Below are positions 15,525 to 24,245 of a stretch of 64,000 nt of DNA, piece by piece. The DNA is from DATBLE01 sp036555585 (GTDB lineage Bacteria > Actinomycetota > Thermoleophilia > Gaiellales > Gaiellaceae), in assembly GCA_036555585.1 (NCBI GenBank), contig DATBLE010000012.1, positions 124,001 to 188,000 on the forward strand, written 5' to 3'. The translations under genes were made by a program, and so were the position numbers. The notes beneath the pieces are model-generated. The model had not been told where the DNA came from. It was given only the letters and a program-made list of their open reading frames with translations, and searched no databases. Position 1 is the first letter of the stretch. The number at the start of each line of letters is the position of its first letter.

Positions 15525-17612
15525 CTGAGCCAGGTCGCGGAACCGCTCCACCGCACGCTCGGTCTCACCGACGGGGAGCTCGACCGTATCCGCGAGCTGA
15601 TCGGCCGCGACCCGAACCACTTCGAGCTGGCCGTGTTCTCGCTCCTCTGGTCCGAGCACTGCGGCTACAAGCACTCGGCGCTCCTGCTGCGACGGTTCTC
15701 GAGCGACGGCGAGCGCGTGCTCCAGGGGCCGGGCGAGAACGCGGGCGTGCTCGGCCTCGGCGACGGCGAGGCGGTGGCGTTCAAGGTCGAGTCGCACAAC
15801 CATCCGACCGCGGTGGAGCCCTTCCAGGGCGCGGCCACGGGGGTCGGCGGGATCCTCCGCGACATCGTCGCCATGGGCGCGCGCCCGGTGGCGCTGCTCG
15901 ACGGCCTCCGCTTCGGCGGGCCCGGACACGCATTCGACCGCGCGGTCGCCGGGATCGGCGCCTACGGGAACTCGGTCGGCGTTCCGACCGTCGGCGGCGA
16001 GGCGTTCTTCCACGAGAGCTACGCGGACAACTGCCTCGTCAACGCGATGTGCGTCGGGCTCCTGCCCGCCGACCGCGTCAAGCGCGCCCGGGCGCAGACG
16101 CCCGGCCACCTGCTCGTCCTCTACGGCGCGACCACCGGCCGCGACGGCATCGGCGGGGCGAGCGTGCTGGCCAGCCAGGAGCTGGGCGAGGGCGCCGCCG
16201 AGAAGCGGCCGTCGGTGCAGATCGGCGACCCGTTCACCGGCAAGAAGCTGATCGAGGTCTCGGTCGAGCTCGTCCGGGACGGGCTGGTCGAGTCGCTCCA
16301 GGACTGCGGCGCCGCCGGGCTCGCCTCGGCGCTCGCCGAGATGGCCCGCGACGGCACCGGCGTCGACGTCCAGCTCGACCGCGTGCCGTTGCGCGAGGAG
16401 CTCGAGCCCTGGGAGATCATGATCTCGGAGTCGCAGGAGCGGATGGTGGCAGTCGTCCGCCCGGAGTTCCTCGAGGCGGTCGAGACGGTGTGCGCCCGCT
16501 GGGAGCTGCACTGCGCCTCGATCGGCGAGGTGACCGACACCGGCGAGCTGCGCGCCTTCCACGCAGGCGAGCCGGTCGGGGAGATCCCCGCCCGGTTCCT
16601 GACCGACGAGGCGCCGCGCTACCGGGTCGAGACGGCCCCCCGCCCGACCGCGCCCGTGCCGCCGGACCCGCTCGGGCCGTACGTCGAGGACGCGCTGCTC
16701 GAGCTGCTCGCGTCGCCCAACATCCGGTCGCGGTCCTGGATCTACGAGCGATACGACCACCTGGTCGGGTCGCGGACGGTGCGCCGCCCCGGCCTCGACG
16801 CGGCGGTGCTGCGGCTGCGGCCCTCGCTTCGAGGTCTGGCGCTGTCGCTCGACGGGCCGGGGCGCATCGCGCACGCGGCGCCGCGCGTGGGCGGCGCGCT
16901 CGCGGTGCTGGAGGCGGCGCGCAACGTCGCCTGCGCAGGCGGCGAGCCGATCGGGCTGACCGACTGCCTCAACTTCGGCAACCCCGAGAAGCCGGAGATC
17001 GCCTGGGAGCTGGCCGAGGCGATCGAGGGGATGGCGCGCGCCGCCGAGGCGTTGCGCATCCCGGTCGTCTCCGGGAACGTCTCGCTCTACAACGAGACGG
17101 ACGGGCGGGCGATCCTGCCGGCTCCGGTGGTGGGCTGCGTGGGGCTCGTGCCCGACGTCCGCACCGTTCCCGCCCGCTGGCGAGAGGGCGACGTCGTGCT
17201 CCTCGCCTCGGCGCCGAAGCTCTCCGTGTCGCTCGCCTGGTCCGAGTACCAGGCGCTGTACGGCGAGCCGGGTGGGGGCAGGCCGCACCTCGATCTCCCC
17301 GCCGAACGTGCGCTGATCGAGCTCCTCTGGCGTTCGGCGCCTATCCTGTCGCTCGCGCACGACGTCTCGGCCGGAGGGCCGGCGGTCGCGCTCGCGCAGG
17401 CTGCGCTCTGGAGCGGCGTCGGCGCCGAGATCGAGCTCCCGGACGAGATCCTCATGTGGTTCGGCGAAGGGAGCGGGCAGGCCGTGATCGCCTGCGCGCG
17501 CGAGGACGTCGCTCACCTCGAGGGCGTTCCCCTGCGTGAGCTCGGCGTGGTCGGCGGCGACCGTCTCCTGGAGATCCCGCTGGCAGAGCTGGAACGAGCC
17601 TGGCGCGGCTGA
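15525..17612 (+). CDS. purL: FGAM synthase large subunit, small-type PurL
   Basis: PurL makes formylglycinamidine ribonucleotide with PurS and PurQ. The 695 residues show SLLWSEHCGYKHS, VESHNHPTAVEPFQGAATG, DCGAAGL and the second AIRS-like half (LTDCLNFGNPEKPE, SGNVSLYNE). Family homology begins before residue 10 (TLGLTDGELDRIRELIGRDPNHFEL), yet no ATG, GTG or TTG occurs in frame upstream of it. CTG 15525, 6 nt after a TACGAT -10, is the best start. An ATG at 15517 in another frame runs into TGA after three codons. The stop overlaps purF. Confidence 0.9.
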   Translation: MSQVAEPLHRTLGLTDGELDRIRELIGRDPNHFELAVFSLLWSEHCGYKHSALLLRRFSSDGERVLQGPGENAGVLGLGDGEAVAFKVESHNHPTAVEPFQGAATGVGGILRDIVAMGARPVALLDGLRFGGPGHAFDRAVAGIGAYGNSVGVPTVGGEAFFHESYADNCLVNAMCVGLLPADRVKRARAQTPGHLLVLYGATTGRDGIGGASVLASQELGEGAAEKRPSVQIGDPFTGKKLIEVSVELVRDGLVESLQDCGAAGLASALAEMARDGTGVDVQLDRVPLREELEPWEIMISESQERMVAVVRPEFLEAVETVCARWELHCASIGEVTDTGELRAFHAGEPVGEIPARFLTDEAPRYRVETAPRPTAPVPPDPLGPYVEDALLELLASPNIRSRSWIYERYDHLVGSRTVRRPGLDAAVLRLRPSLRGLALSLDGPGRIAHAAPRVGGALAVLEAARNVACAGGEPIGLTDCLNFGNPEKPEIAWELAEAIEGMARAAEALRIPVVSGNVSLYNETDGRAILPAPVVGCVGLVPDVRTVPARWREGDVVLLASAPKLSVSLAWSEYQALYGEPGGGRPHLDLPAERALIELLWRSAPILSLAHDVSAGGPAVALAQAALWSGVGAEIELPDEILMWFGEGSGQAVIACAREDVAHLEGVPLRELGVVGGDRLLEIPLAELERAWRG

Positions 17613-18994
17613 TGTGCGGCGTGCTCGGCATCTGCGCCCCCGACCGCGACGTCGCCCGGCTCGCCCACTTCAGCCTGCACGCGCTCCAGCATCGCGGCCA
17701 GGAGTCGGCCGGGATCGCCGTCTCCGACCGCGGCCACCTGACCGTCCTCCGCGAGATGGGCCTCGTCACGCAGGTGTTCGACGAGCAGAAGCTGAGCGGC
17801 CTCCGCGGCCAGCTCGCGATCGGCCACACGCGCTACTCGACCACCGGCTCGGCTCAGTGGTCGAACGCGCAGCCGATCGTCCAGCACGGCCGCGCCCGGA
17901 CCGTCGCCCTCGGCCACAACGGCAACCTCGTCAACGCCGGCGAGCTGCGCGAGGAGCTCGCCGGCGACGGCGTGAAGCTCGGCTCGAGCTCCGACACCGA
18001 GCTGATCGCGGCGCTGGTCGCGAACGACCCGGCGCCGCTCGACGAGGCGGTCGCGAACGCGATGGGGAGGCTCGAGGGTGCCTACTCGGTGACCGCGCTC
18101 TCGGAGGGGAAGCTGCTCGCCTTCCGCGACCCGCACGGGTTCCGGCCGCTCGTGCTCGGGCGGCTCCCGGATGGCTGGGTGGTCGCCTCCGAGACCTGCG
18201 CGCTCGACCTGGTCGGCGCCGAGCTGGAGCGGGAGCTGGGCCGCGGCGAGCTGGTCGTGGTCGACGAGCGCGGCGTGGAGTCGCGGCAGGCGGTGCCGGC
18301 GGCCGACGGCGCCCTGTGCATCTTCGAGTTCTTCTACCTCGCCCGCCCGGACACGCGGCTCGAGGGCGTCGAGGTGCACGCTGCGCGCGTGCGGATGGGC
18401 GAGCGGCTGGCCGCGGAGGCGCCGGTCGACGCCGACCTCGTGCTGCCCATCCCCGACTCCGGCACGCCCGCGGCGATCGGCTTCTCGCGAGCGACCGGAA
18501 TCCCGTTCAGCGAGGGGCTGATCAAGAACCGCTACGTCGGGCGGACGTTCATCCAGCCCGACCAGGAGCTGCGCCAGCAGGGCATCCGCCTGAAGTTCAA
18601 CCCGCTGGCGGAGGTGGCGGGCAAGCGCGTGGTGATCGTCGACGACTCGATCGTCCGCGGGAACACGACCCGGCAGATCGTGGCGATGCTGTTCGACGCG
18701 GGCGCGAGCGAGGTGCACGCGCGGATCTCCTCGCCTCCCGTGATCGGGCCGTGCTTCTACGGCATCGACCTGGCGGACGAGGAGGAGCTGATCGCCTCGT
18801 CGAGGTCGGTCGAGGAGGTGCGGGCGTCGATCGGCGCGACCTCGCTCGCGTACATCTCGCTCGCCGGGCTCCAGTCCGCGACGGCGCGGCCGGCCTCGTC
18901 GTTGTGCCGGGCCTGCCTGACGGGCGACTATCCCACGCGGATCCCCGAGGGCCGGCGGCTGGCGAAGCTGCGCTTCGAGCCGGCCCGCGCGTAG
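17612..18994 (+). CDS. purF: Amidophosphoribosyltransferase
   Basis: PurF makes phosphoribosylamine from PRPP and glutamine, the committed purine step. In the 460 residues Cys2 follows the initiator Met directly (MCGVLGI), so only Met removal is needed and there is no longer propeptide. The N-terminal glutaminase has LQHRGQESAGI and GHTRYSTTG. The C-terminal PRTase has the PRPP loop VIVDDSIVRGNTTRQI. The A of the stop of purL is the A of its ATG (1-base overlap). Confidence 0.97.
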   Translation: MCGVLGICAPDRDVARLAHFSLHALQHRGQESAGIAVSDRGHLTVLREMGLVTQVFDEQKLSGLRGQLAIGHTRYSTTGSAQWSNAQPIVQHGRARTVALGHNGNLVNAGELREELAGDGVKLGSSSDTELIAALVANDPAPLDEAVANAMGRLEGAYSVTALSEGKLLAFRDPHGFRPLVLGRLPDGWVVASETCALDLVGAELERELGRGELVVVDERGVESRQAVPAADGALCIFEFFYLARPDTRLEGVEVHAARVRMGERLAAEAPVDADLVLPIPDSGTPAAIGFSRATGIPFSEGLIKNRYVGRTFIQPDQELRQQGIRLKFNPLAEVAGKRVVIVDDSIVRGNTTRQIVAMLFDAGASEVHARISSPPVIGPCFYGIDLADEEELIASSRSVEEVRASIGATSLAYISLAGLQSATARPASSLCRACLTGDYPTRIPEGRRLAKLRFEPARA

Positions 18995-18995
18995 C

Positions 18996-19415
18996 TCAGG
19001 CCGCGTGCCCCGGCACGTGGACGATCTCGAGCTTGATCCCGTCCGGGTCGTAGAAGAAGACGGCGTAGTACCCGGGGATGTACGAGTACTCCTCCGGCCC
19101 GCTCTCGATCGTCACCCCGCGGGCGCGCAGCCACTCGGCCCGCTCGTCGACCTCGAACCGCGAGGGCGCCTCGAAGGCGACGTGGTGGAGGCCCACGCGG
19201 TAGCGGTCGAACGGCTGCTCGGCGGGCGTCTGCGCCTCGCGGAGCCCGAGTGAGCTGCCGGGGCCGGAGATGTACCAGATCGTCTCGCCGCGCTCGCCCT
19301 CGACCTCGCCCACCCGGTGCCAGCCGAGCGGCTCGAGCAGCTGGCGGTAGAAGGGCAGGCTGCGGAGAATCGAGCTGACGACGAGGTCGACGTGGTGGAA
19401 GCCGGTGGAGCGCAC
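18996..19415 (-). CDS. VOC-family (glyoxalase/dioxygenase-like) protein
   Basis: 139 residues: STGFHHVDLVVSSILRSLPFYRQLL, SLGLREA, VGLHHVAFEAPSRFEVDERAEWLRARG and AVFFYDPDGIKLEIVHVPG. Paired beta-alpha-beta-beta-beta modules and the His/Glu metal ligands are present. It could be a lyase, dioxygenase or resistance protein; the substrate is unknown. GTG 19415 is the start that retains the conserved first strand. It lies just downstream of the ctaG-like gene on the same strand. Confidence 0.75.
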   Translation of the reverse strand: MRSTGFHHVDLVVSSILRSLPFYRQLLEPLGWHRVGEVEGERGETIWYISGPGSSLGLREAQTPAEQPFDRYRVGLHHVAFEAPSRFEVDERAEWLRARGVTIESGPEEYSYIPGYYAVFFYDPDGIKLEIVHVPGHAA

Positions 19416-19432
19416 CGCTTCGGCCTCATGAT

Positions 19433-20293
19433 CTACCTCGGGCCGGATACCCCTTCGCCGCGGCCGTAGCGAACGGCTCTCGTCGCCGTCCGGCTGTCGA
19501 CGCCCTGCTCGAGCAGCTGCTGGCGCTCCTCGCTCTCGCGCGCCCAGCGCAGGAAGAGCCACGCGAGCGCCCCGAGCGTGACCAGGGAGCCCTCGAGCAT
19601 CATCACCCCGCCGGCGATCCCCTGGTCGGCGTGCGGCGAGATGCCCCAGCGGCTCGCCTGGTGCAGGTAGGTGGTGTAGAAGGCCCCGCCCGACCAGATG
19701 AAGATGTTCCCCAGCACCGTCTCGACGAGACGGACGGCGACGATGTACGCGAGCTTCATGCCGGTGCCGAACCACTCCGGTCCCGGCAGCACCTCGATCA
19801 CGGGCGCCCACATCAGGCAGCCGCAGGTGAAGAAGAGCAGGTGCTGGAAGGCGTGGATCGCCGTGTGGTGCAACGCCGCCTCGTAGGCGGCGGGCAGGTG
19901 CCAGAGCAGGAGGTTCGCCGCCCAGATCGGCAGCGCGACCAGCGGATGCGTCAGGAAGCGGAGGCGCAGCACCCACGGCAGCGCCAGCACGGGCCGCAGG
20001 ATCGGGCCGGTCAGCCCGGCCACGAAGCACAGCGGCGCCAGGTCGCCGAGCAGGATGTGCTGGATCATGTGCACGAAGAAGAACTGCTGCTCGCCGAGCT
20101 CATGGATCGGCGAGGCGACCGCCATGAACGCGAGGAAGAGCCCGAACCCGAAGACGAGCCGGCGCCAGAGCTCGACCGGCGTGCCGCGCGCCGCCAGCGT
20201 CGCCGTGCGCCGGTAGTAGAGGAAGCCGGAGGCCGCGATCAGCAGGAACGCCGCGGGGTCGAACGTCCAGCTGGTCAGGGGCGACGGGCCCAC
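19433..20293 (-). CDS. ctaG: CtaG-like cytochrome c oxidase assembly protein
   Basis: 286 residues with about seven membrane helices, matching the caa3-type CtaG family. Histidine-containing helix motifs are EQQFFFVHMIQHILLGDLAPL and AIHAFQHLLFFTCGCLMWAPV. Family members are needed for active caa3 oxidase, probably for copper-centre assembly. Oxidase genes are not in the window. GTG 20293 lies 6 nt after TACACT. Confidence 0.85.
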   Translation of the reverse strand: MGPSPLTSWTFDPAAFLLIAASGFLYYRRTATLAARGTPVELWRRLVFGFGLFLAFMAVASPIHELGEQQFFFVHMIQHILLGDLAPLCFVAGLTGPILRPVLALPWVLRLRFLTHPLVALPIWAANLLLWHLPAAYEAALHHTAIHAFQHLLFFTCGCLMWAPVIEVLPGPEWFGTGMKLAYIVAVRLVETVLGNIFIWSGGAFYTTYLHQASRWGISPHADQGIAGGVMMLEGSLVTLGALAWLFLRWARESEERQQLLEQGVDSRTATRAVRYGRGEGVSGPR

Positions 20294-20299
20294 GGGGTC

Positions 20300-20305
20300 A
20301 GTGTA
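20300..20305 (-). promoter_or_regulatory. Leaderless -10 (TACACT) for ctaG
   Basis: TACACT, then 6 nt, then GTG 20293 on the minus strand. It is 16 bases from the opposing purM hexamer. Confidence 0.55.
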
Positions 20306-20321
20306 GGGCCGGGTCCCTGCT

Positions 20322-20327
20322 TAGACT
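20322..20327 (+). promoter_or_regulatory. Leaderless -10 (TAGACT) for purM
   Basis: TAGACT, then 7 nt, then GTG 20335. It would drive purM-purN-purH. Confidence 0.55.
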
Positions 20328-20334
20328 CGCAGGG

Positions 20335-21234
20335 GTGGGCACGGAGCCGACCTACGAGGCGGCAGGGGTCTCGCTCGCGACCGCTGAGGCGGTGGTCGAG
20401 CGGCTGCGGGCGGCGGTCGAGTCGACCGGCGCGTCGGGGTTCGGCGCGTTCGCCGGGCTGTACCCGCTCGACGAACGGCGCCTGCTCGCCGCCTCGATGG
20501 ACTCGATCGGGACGAAGCCGATGGTCGCGCGCGGACGTGGGCTGCTGCGCAACTGCGGCGCCGACATGGCCGCGCACTGCATCAACGACGTCGCGACCAC
20601 GGGTGCGGAGCCGCTCTTCCTGCTCGACTACGTCGCGGCCAGCCGGCTCGAGCTGGACGAGGTCGCCGAGCTGGTCGAGGGCGCGGCCGAGGTCTGCCGG
20701 GCCGCGGGCTGCGCTCTCGTCGGCGGCGAGACGGCGGAGCTCCCGGGCGTCTACCGCGAGGGCGAGCTCGACTTCGCCGCCACGTGCGTCGGCCTGGTCG
20801 ACCGGCGCGACCTGATCGACGGCTCGCGGGTGGTGGCGGGCGACCGGGTGGTCGGGTTCGCGTCCGCCGGGCCGCACGCGAACGGCTTCTCCCTCGTCCG
20901 CCGGGTGCTCGAGACGGAGGACTACGACGGCGGCGACTTGCTCGCGCCGACGCGGCTGTACCTCGACGACGTCCGCTCGCTCCGACGGGACACGGACGTG
21001 CGCGCGCTGGCGCACGTGACCGGCGGCGGCATCGAGGGCAACCTCGCGCGGGTGCTGCCGCCCGGGCTGCGGGCGGAGATCGACTGGGACGCCTGGGAGC
21101 GGCCCGAGGTGTTCGGCTGGCTCGGGCGCCACGTCGACGAGGAGGAGCTGCGGCGGGTCTTCAACCTCGGGATCGGCTACTGCGCCGTCGTGACCGAGCC
21201 CGCCGGCCGTCCGGTGATCGGGCGCGTCGTGTGA
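20335..21234 (+). CDS. purM: AIR synthetase
   Basis: PurM cyclises FGAM to aminoimidazole ribonucleotide with ATP. Motifs: SMDSIGTKPMVA, DMAAHCINDVATTGAEPLFLLDY, GGETAELPGVY, HVTGGGIEGNLARVLP and FNLGIGYCAVV. At 299 residues it is about 45 shorter than usual, mainly at the N-terminus and C-terminal end; all catalytic segments are kept. The stop overlaps the purN start. Confidence 0.95.
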   Translation: MGTEPTYEAAGVSLATAEAVVERLRAAVESTGASGFGAFAGLYPLDERRLLAASMDSIGTKPMVARGRGLLRNCGADMAAHCINDVATTGAEPLFLLDYVAASRLELDEVAELVEGAAEVCRAAGCALVGGETAELPGVYREGELDFAATCVGLVDRRDLIDGSRVVAGDRVVGFASAGPHANGFSLVRRVLETEDYDGGDLLAPTRLYLDDVRSLRRDTDVRALAHVTGGGIEGNLARVLPPGLRAEIDWDAWERPEVFGWLGRHVDEEELRRVFNLGIGYCAVVTEPAGRPVIGRVV

Positions 21235-21734
21235 TCGGCGTCCTCGTCTCCGGCGAAGGGACGAACCTGCAGGCCCTGATCGACGCCGGACTGCCCATCG
21301 CCGCGGTCGCGTCGAACAAGACGGATGCGCGAGCGCTCGAGCGCGCACGTGCAGCGCGGATTCCCGCCGCCGTCTTCGAGGACGAGCGCGAGACGGCCGA
21401 CTGGCTCGAAGGGCACGGCGTGAGCATGGTCGTCCTGGCGGGTTACATGCGCCTGCTGTCGCCGGCGTTCCTCGAGCGCTTCGACCCGATCGTCAACGTC
21501 CATCCCTCCCTGCTCCCTTCGTTTCCGGGCCTGCGCGCGATCGAGCGGGCCGTCGCCGCCGGAGTTCCCGAGACCGGCGTGACCGTGCACCTCGTCGACG
21601 AGGGCATCGACACCGGGCCGGTGCTGCGGCAGGAGCCGGTGCCGGTCGAGCCGCGCTCGACGCTCGAGGAGCGAATTCACGCCGTCGAGCACCGGCTGCT
21701 GCCGGAGGTGGTGAGAGAGCTGTGCGCGCGCTGA
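21231..21734 (+). CDS. purN: GAR formyltransferase
   Basis: PurN transfers a formyl group from 10-formyl-THF to GAR. The 167 residues are short compared with about 190-210, because the N-terminus begins directly at VIGVLVSGEGTNLQALID. Catalytic residues are present: Asn and His in NVHPSLLPSFPG and Asp in HLVDEGIDTGPVL. GTG 21231 overlaps the purM stop (GTGA), and its end overlaps purH by 13 bases. Confidence 0.95.
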   Translation: MIGVLVSGEGTNLQALIDAGLPIAAVASNKTDARALERARAARIPAAVFEDERETADWLEGHGVSMVVLAGYMRLLSPAFLERFDPIVNVHPSLLPSFPGLRAIERAVAAGVPETGVTVHLVDEGIDTGPVLRQEPVPVEPRSTLEERIHAVEHRLLPEVVRELCAR

Positions 21735-23254
21735 TCTCCGTGTACGACAAGAGCGGCCTGGGTGAGCTCGGGCGCGGCCTGGACGAGCTCGGCTGGGAGC
21801 TGGTCGCGAGCGGCGGCACCACCGCGTTCCTCGAGGCGGAGGGCCTGACGGTGACCCGGCTCGAGACGCTGACCGGCTTCGCCGAGCTGCTCGGCCACCG
21901 GGTGGTCACGCTCCACCCCGCGGTCCACGGCGGCATCCTCGCCAGGCGGGACGTGCCCGAGGATCTGGCCGACCTCGCCGCGAGCGGCATCGAGCCGTTC
22001 GACCTGGTCGTCGTCAACCTCTACCCGTTCACCGAGACCGCCTCGCGGCGCGGGGTGACGGAGGAGGAGGCGGTCGAGATGATCGACATCGGCGGCCCCA
22101 CGCTGCTCCGCGCGGCGGCCAAGAACTTCCGCCACGTGGGCGTGGTCGCGCGGGTCGAGCGGTACGAGCGCGTGCTCGCGGAGCTGCGCGAGACGGGCGG
22201 GCTGTCGCTCGAGACGCGGCGCTCGCTCGCCGGCGAGGCGTTCGTCGTCACCGCCGCGTACGAGTCGGCGATCTCCGCCTGGTTCAACGAGCGGGAGGCC
22301 TTCCCGGCGGGGCTGATCCCGACGTTCTGGAAGGAGCGGAATCTCGCCTACGGCGAGAACCCGCACCAGCGGGCGGCGTACTACGCGGAGGCGGGCGCGC
22401 GCCGCCACCTGCTCTCGCGGGTCGAGCAGCTGAACGGCAAGGAGCTCTCGTACAACAACCTCAACGACCTCTCGGCCGCGCGTCGGCTGGCCGAGGAGTT
22501 CACGCTTCCCGCCTGCGTGATCGTCAAGCACGCCAACCCGTGCGGGGTGGCGGTGGCGGGCTCGATCGAGGACGCGTATTCGCGCGCGCTCGGCTCGGAT
22601 CCGGTGTCCGCCTACGGGGGCGTGGTCGTGCTGAACCGGCCGGTGCCGCTCGAGCTGGCCGAGCGGATCGCCGAGCAGTTCGTGGAGGTGCTGTTCGCGC
22701 CGGGGTACGAGGACGGAGCGCTCGAGGTGCTGCGGCGAAAGGAAGCGGTGCGCGTGCTCGACTCCACCGAGCGGAGGAACCAGGCGCCGGACGAGCGCGA
22801 CTACCGGCGCGTGGTCGGCGGCCTGCTGGCCCAGGATCGCGACGGCGACGTCGAGGACCGCGAGGGGATGGTCGCGGTCTGCGGCGAGCCGGCCGAGTCG
22901 GACTGGGGAGACCTGCTCTTCGCCTGGCGCGTCTGCAAGCACGTCACCTCGAACGCGATCGTGATCGCCAGGGACCTGCGGACGATCGGCATCGGCGCGG
23001 GGCAGATGTCCCGCGTCGACGCGGTCCGGCTCGCCGTCGAGAAGGCGCGCGAGCACGGCCACGACCTGGCCGGCGCTGCGCTCGCCTCCGACGCGTTCTT
23101 CCCGTTCCCCGACGGGCCGTCGCTGGCCCTGGAGGCCGGCGTGCGCGGGATCATCCAGCCGGGCGGCTCGAAGCGCGATGCCGACGTGGTTGCCGCGGTC
23201 GAGTCGGCGGGCGCGACGATGGTCTTCACCGGCCGCCGCCATTTCAGACACTGA
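21722..23254 (+). CDS. purH: AICAR formyltransferase / IMP cyclohydrolase
   Basis: Bifunctional last enzyme of IMP synthesis. 510 residues: an N-terminal MGS-like cyclohydrolase (ALISVYDKSGLGELG, ASGGTTAFLE, VDLVVVNLYPF-like segment, DIGGPTLLRAAAKN) and a C-terminal transformylase (NPHQRAAYY, LSYNNLNDLSAA, CVIVKHANPCG). GTG 21722 lies inside the purN end. The gene is followed at once by the palindrome at 23254, a likely transcript end. Confidence 0.97.
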   Translation: MRALISVYDKSGLGELGRGLDELGWELVASGGTTAFLEAEGLTVTRLETLTGFAELLGHRVVTLHPAVHGGILARRDVPEDLADLAASGIEPFDLVVVNLYPFTETASRRGVTEEEAVEMIDIGGPTLLRAAAKNFRHVGVVARVERYERVLAELRETGGLSLETRRSLAGEAFVVTAAYESAISAWFNEREAFPAGLIPTFWKERNLAYGENPHQRAAYYAEAGARRHLLSRVEQLNGKELSYNNLNDLSAARRLAEEFTLPACVIVKHANPCGVAVAGSIEDAYSRALGSDPVSAYGGVVVLNRPVPLELAERIAEQFVEVLFAPGYEDGALEVLRRKEAVRVLDSTERRNQAPDERDYRRVVGGLLAQDRDGDVEDREGMVAVCGEPAESDWGDLLFAWRVCKHVTSNAIVIARDLRTIGIGAGQMSRVDAVRLAVEKAREHGHDLAGAALASDAFFPFPDGPSLALEAGVRGIIQPGGSKRDADVVAAVESAGATMVFTGRRHFRH

Positions 23255-23280
23255 GGGACAGCCCCTCAGGGACTGTCCCT
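23254..23280. repeat. Palindromic repeat, AGGGACAG type / possible terminator
   Basis: Arms AGGGACAG and CTGTCCCT enclose an inner CCCT/AGGG pair, a near-perfect 27-base hairpin. The first base is the last base of the purH stop codon. A relative lies at 34311-34340. It could end the purMNH transcript, but there is no T-run. Confidence 0.6.
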
Positions 23281-23297
23281 GTAGCGTCCCCGGACGA

Positions 23298-24245
23298 ATG
23301 GATGCGCCGACCTTCGACGACGTCCTCGCAGCGCGCGAGCGGATCTCGCCCTACCTCCGCGAGACCGCATTGAACCGCTACCCGGCGCTCGACGAGCTCG
23401 TCGGCGCCGAGACCTGGGTCAAGCACGAGAACCACCTGCCGGTGTGCAACTTCAAGGTGCGCGGCGGTGTCAACCTCGTCTCGCAGCTGTCCGACGACGA
23501 GCGTCGCCGCGGCGTCGTCACCGCCTCGACCGGGAACCACGGCCAGTCGATCGCCTTCGCCGGCAGGCTCTTCGGCGTACGCACCGTGATCTGCGTGCCC
23601 GAGGGCGCGAACCCGGTCAAGGTCCGCTCGATCCGGGGGCTCGGCGGCGAGATCGTCGAGCACGGCCGCGACTTCGACGACGCGCGCGAGCACTGCGAGA
23701 CGCTGGCGCAGGAGCACGGCTACCGCTACGTCCACTCCGGCAACGAGCCGCACCTGATCGCGGGCGTCGGCACCCACACGCTCGAGACGCTCGAGCGGCA
23801 GCCCGACCTCGACGTGCTGATCGTCCCGATCGGCGGCGGCAGCGGCGCCGCCGGCGCGTGCGTGGCGGCCGCGGCGATGCGACCCGAGCTGCGCGTGATC
23901 GGCGTCCAGGCGGCAGCCGCGCCCGCCGCCTACCGCTCGTGGAAGGAAGGCGGCATCGCCCAGGACCGGATCGCGACCGCCGCCGAGGGCCTGCAGACGC
24001 GCGTCGGCTTCGAGCTCCCGCAGCAGATCCTCCGCGAGCGCCTCGACGACTTCGTGCTTGTCTCGGAGGACGAGCTTCGCGCGGCGACGCTGCACATGCT
24101 CGAGCTGACGCGGAACCTGATCGAGCCCGCCGGCGCCGCGCCCCTCGCCGCGGCCCTGAAGCTCGATCTCGCGGGGCGGAAGGTCGGCCTGATCGCCAGC
24201 GGCGGGAACATGACGCTCGATCAGCTGCGGGCACTGCTCGCGTAG
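23298..24245 (+). CDS. Threonine dehydratase-like PLP enzyme
   Basis: 315 residues of the fold-type II PLP family (threonine/serine dehydratase, serine racemase). PLP Lys in VCNFKVRGG, TGNHGQSIAF, phosphate loop PIGGGSGAAGACV and a terminal IASGGN. There is no C-terminal ACT domain, so it is the catabolic or non-allosteric type, or a racemase-like relative. TAGCGT lies 10 nt upstream of ATG 23298, a slightly longer spacing than the leaderless set. It converges with the next gene by 25 bases. Confidence 0.85.
   Translation: MDAPTFDDVLAARERISPYLRETALNRYPALDELVGAETWVKHENHLPVCNFKVRGGVNLVSQLSDDERRRGVVTASTGNHGQSIAFAGRLFGVRTVICVPEGANPVKVRSIRGLGGEIVEHGRDFDDAREHCETLAQEHGYRYVHSGNEPHLIAGVGTHTLETLERQPDLDVLIVPIGGGSGAAGACVAAAAMRPELRVIGVQAAAAPAAYRSWKEGGIAQDRIATAAEGLQTRVGFELPQQILRERLDDFVLVSEDELRAATLHMLELTRNLIEPAGAAPLAAALKLDLAGRKVGLIASGGNMTLDQLRALLA

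Noticed and set aside
15517..15528. A three-codon ATG frame before purL as a programmed -1 frameshift
   Set aside because: Slipping at CCC-TGA could reach the purL frame, but there is no ribosome site or stimulatory structure. CTG with the leaderless -10 explains the site more simply. A sequencing indel remains possible.
15447..17516. Long antisense frame over purL
   Set aside because: Repetitive Arg/Asp/Glu composition, no family motif; purL on the other strand is certain.
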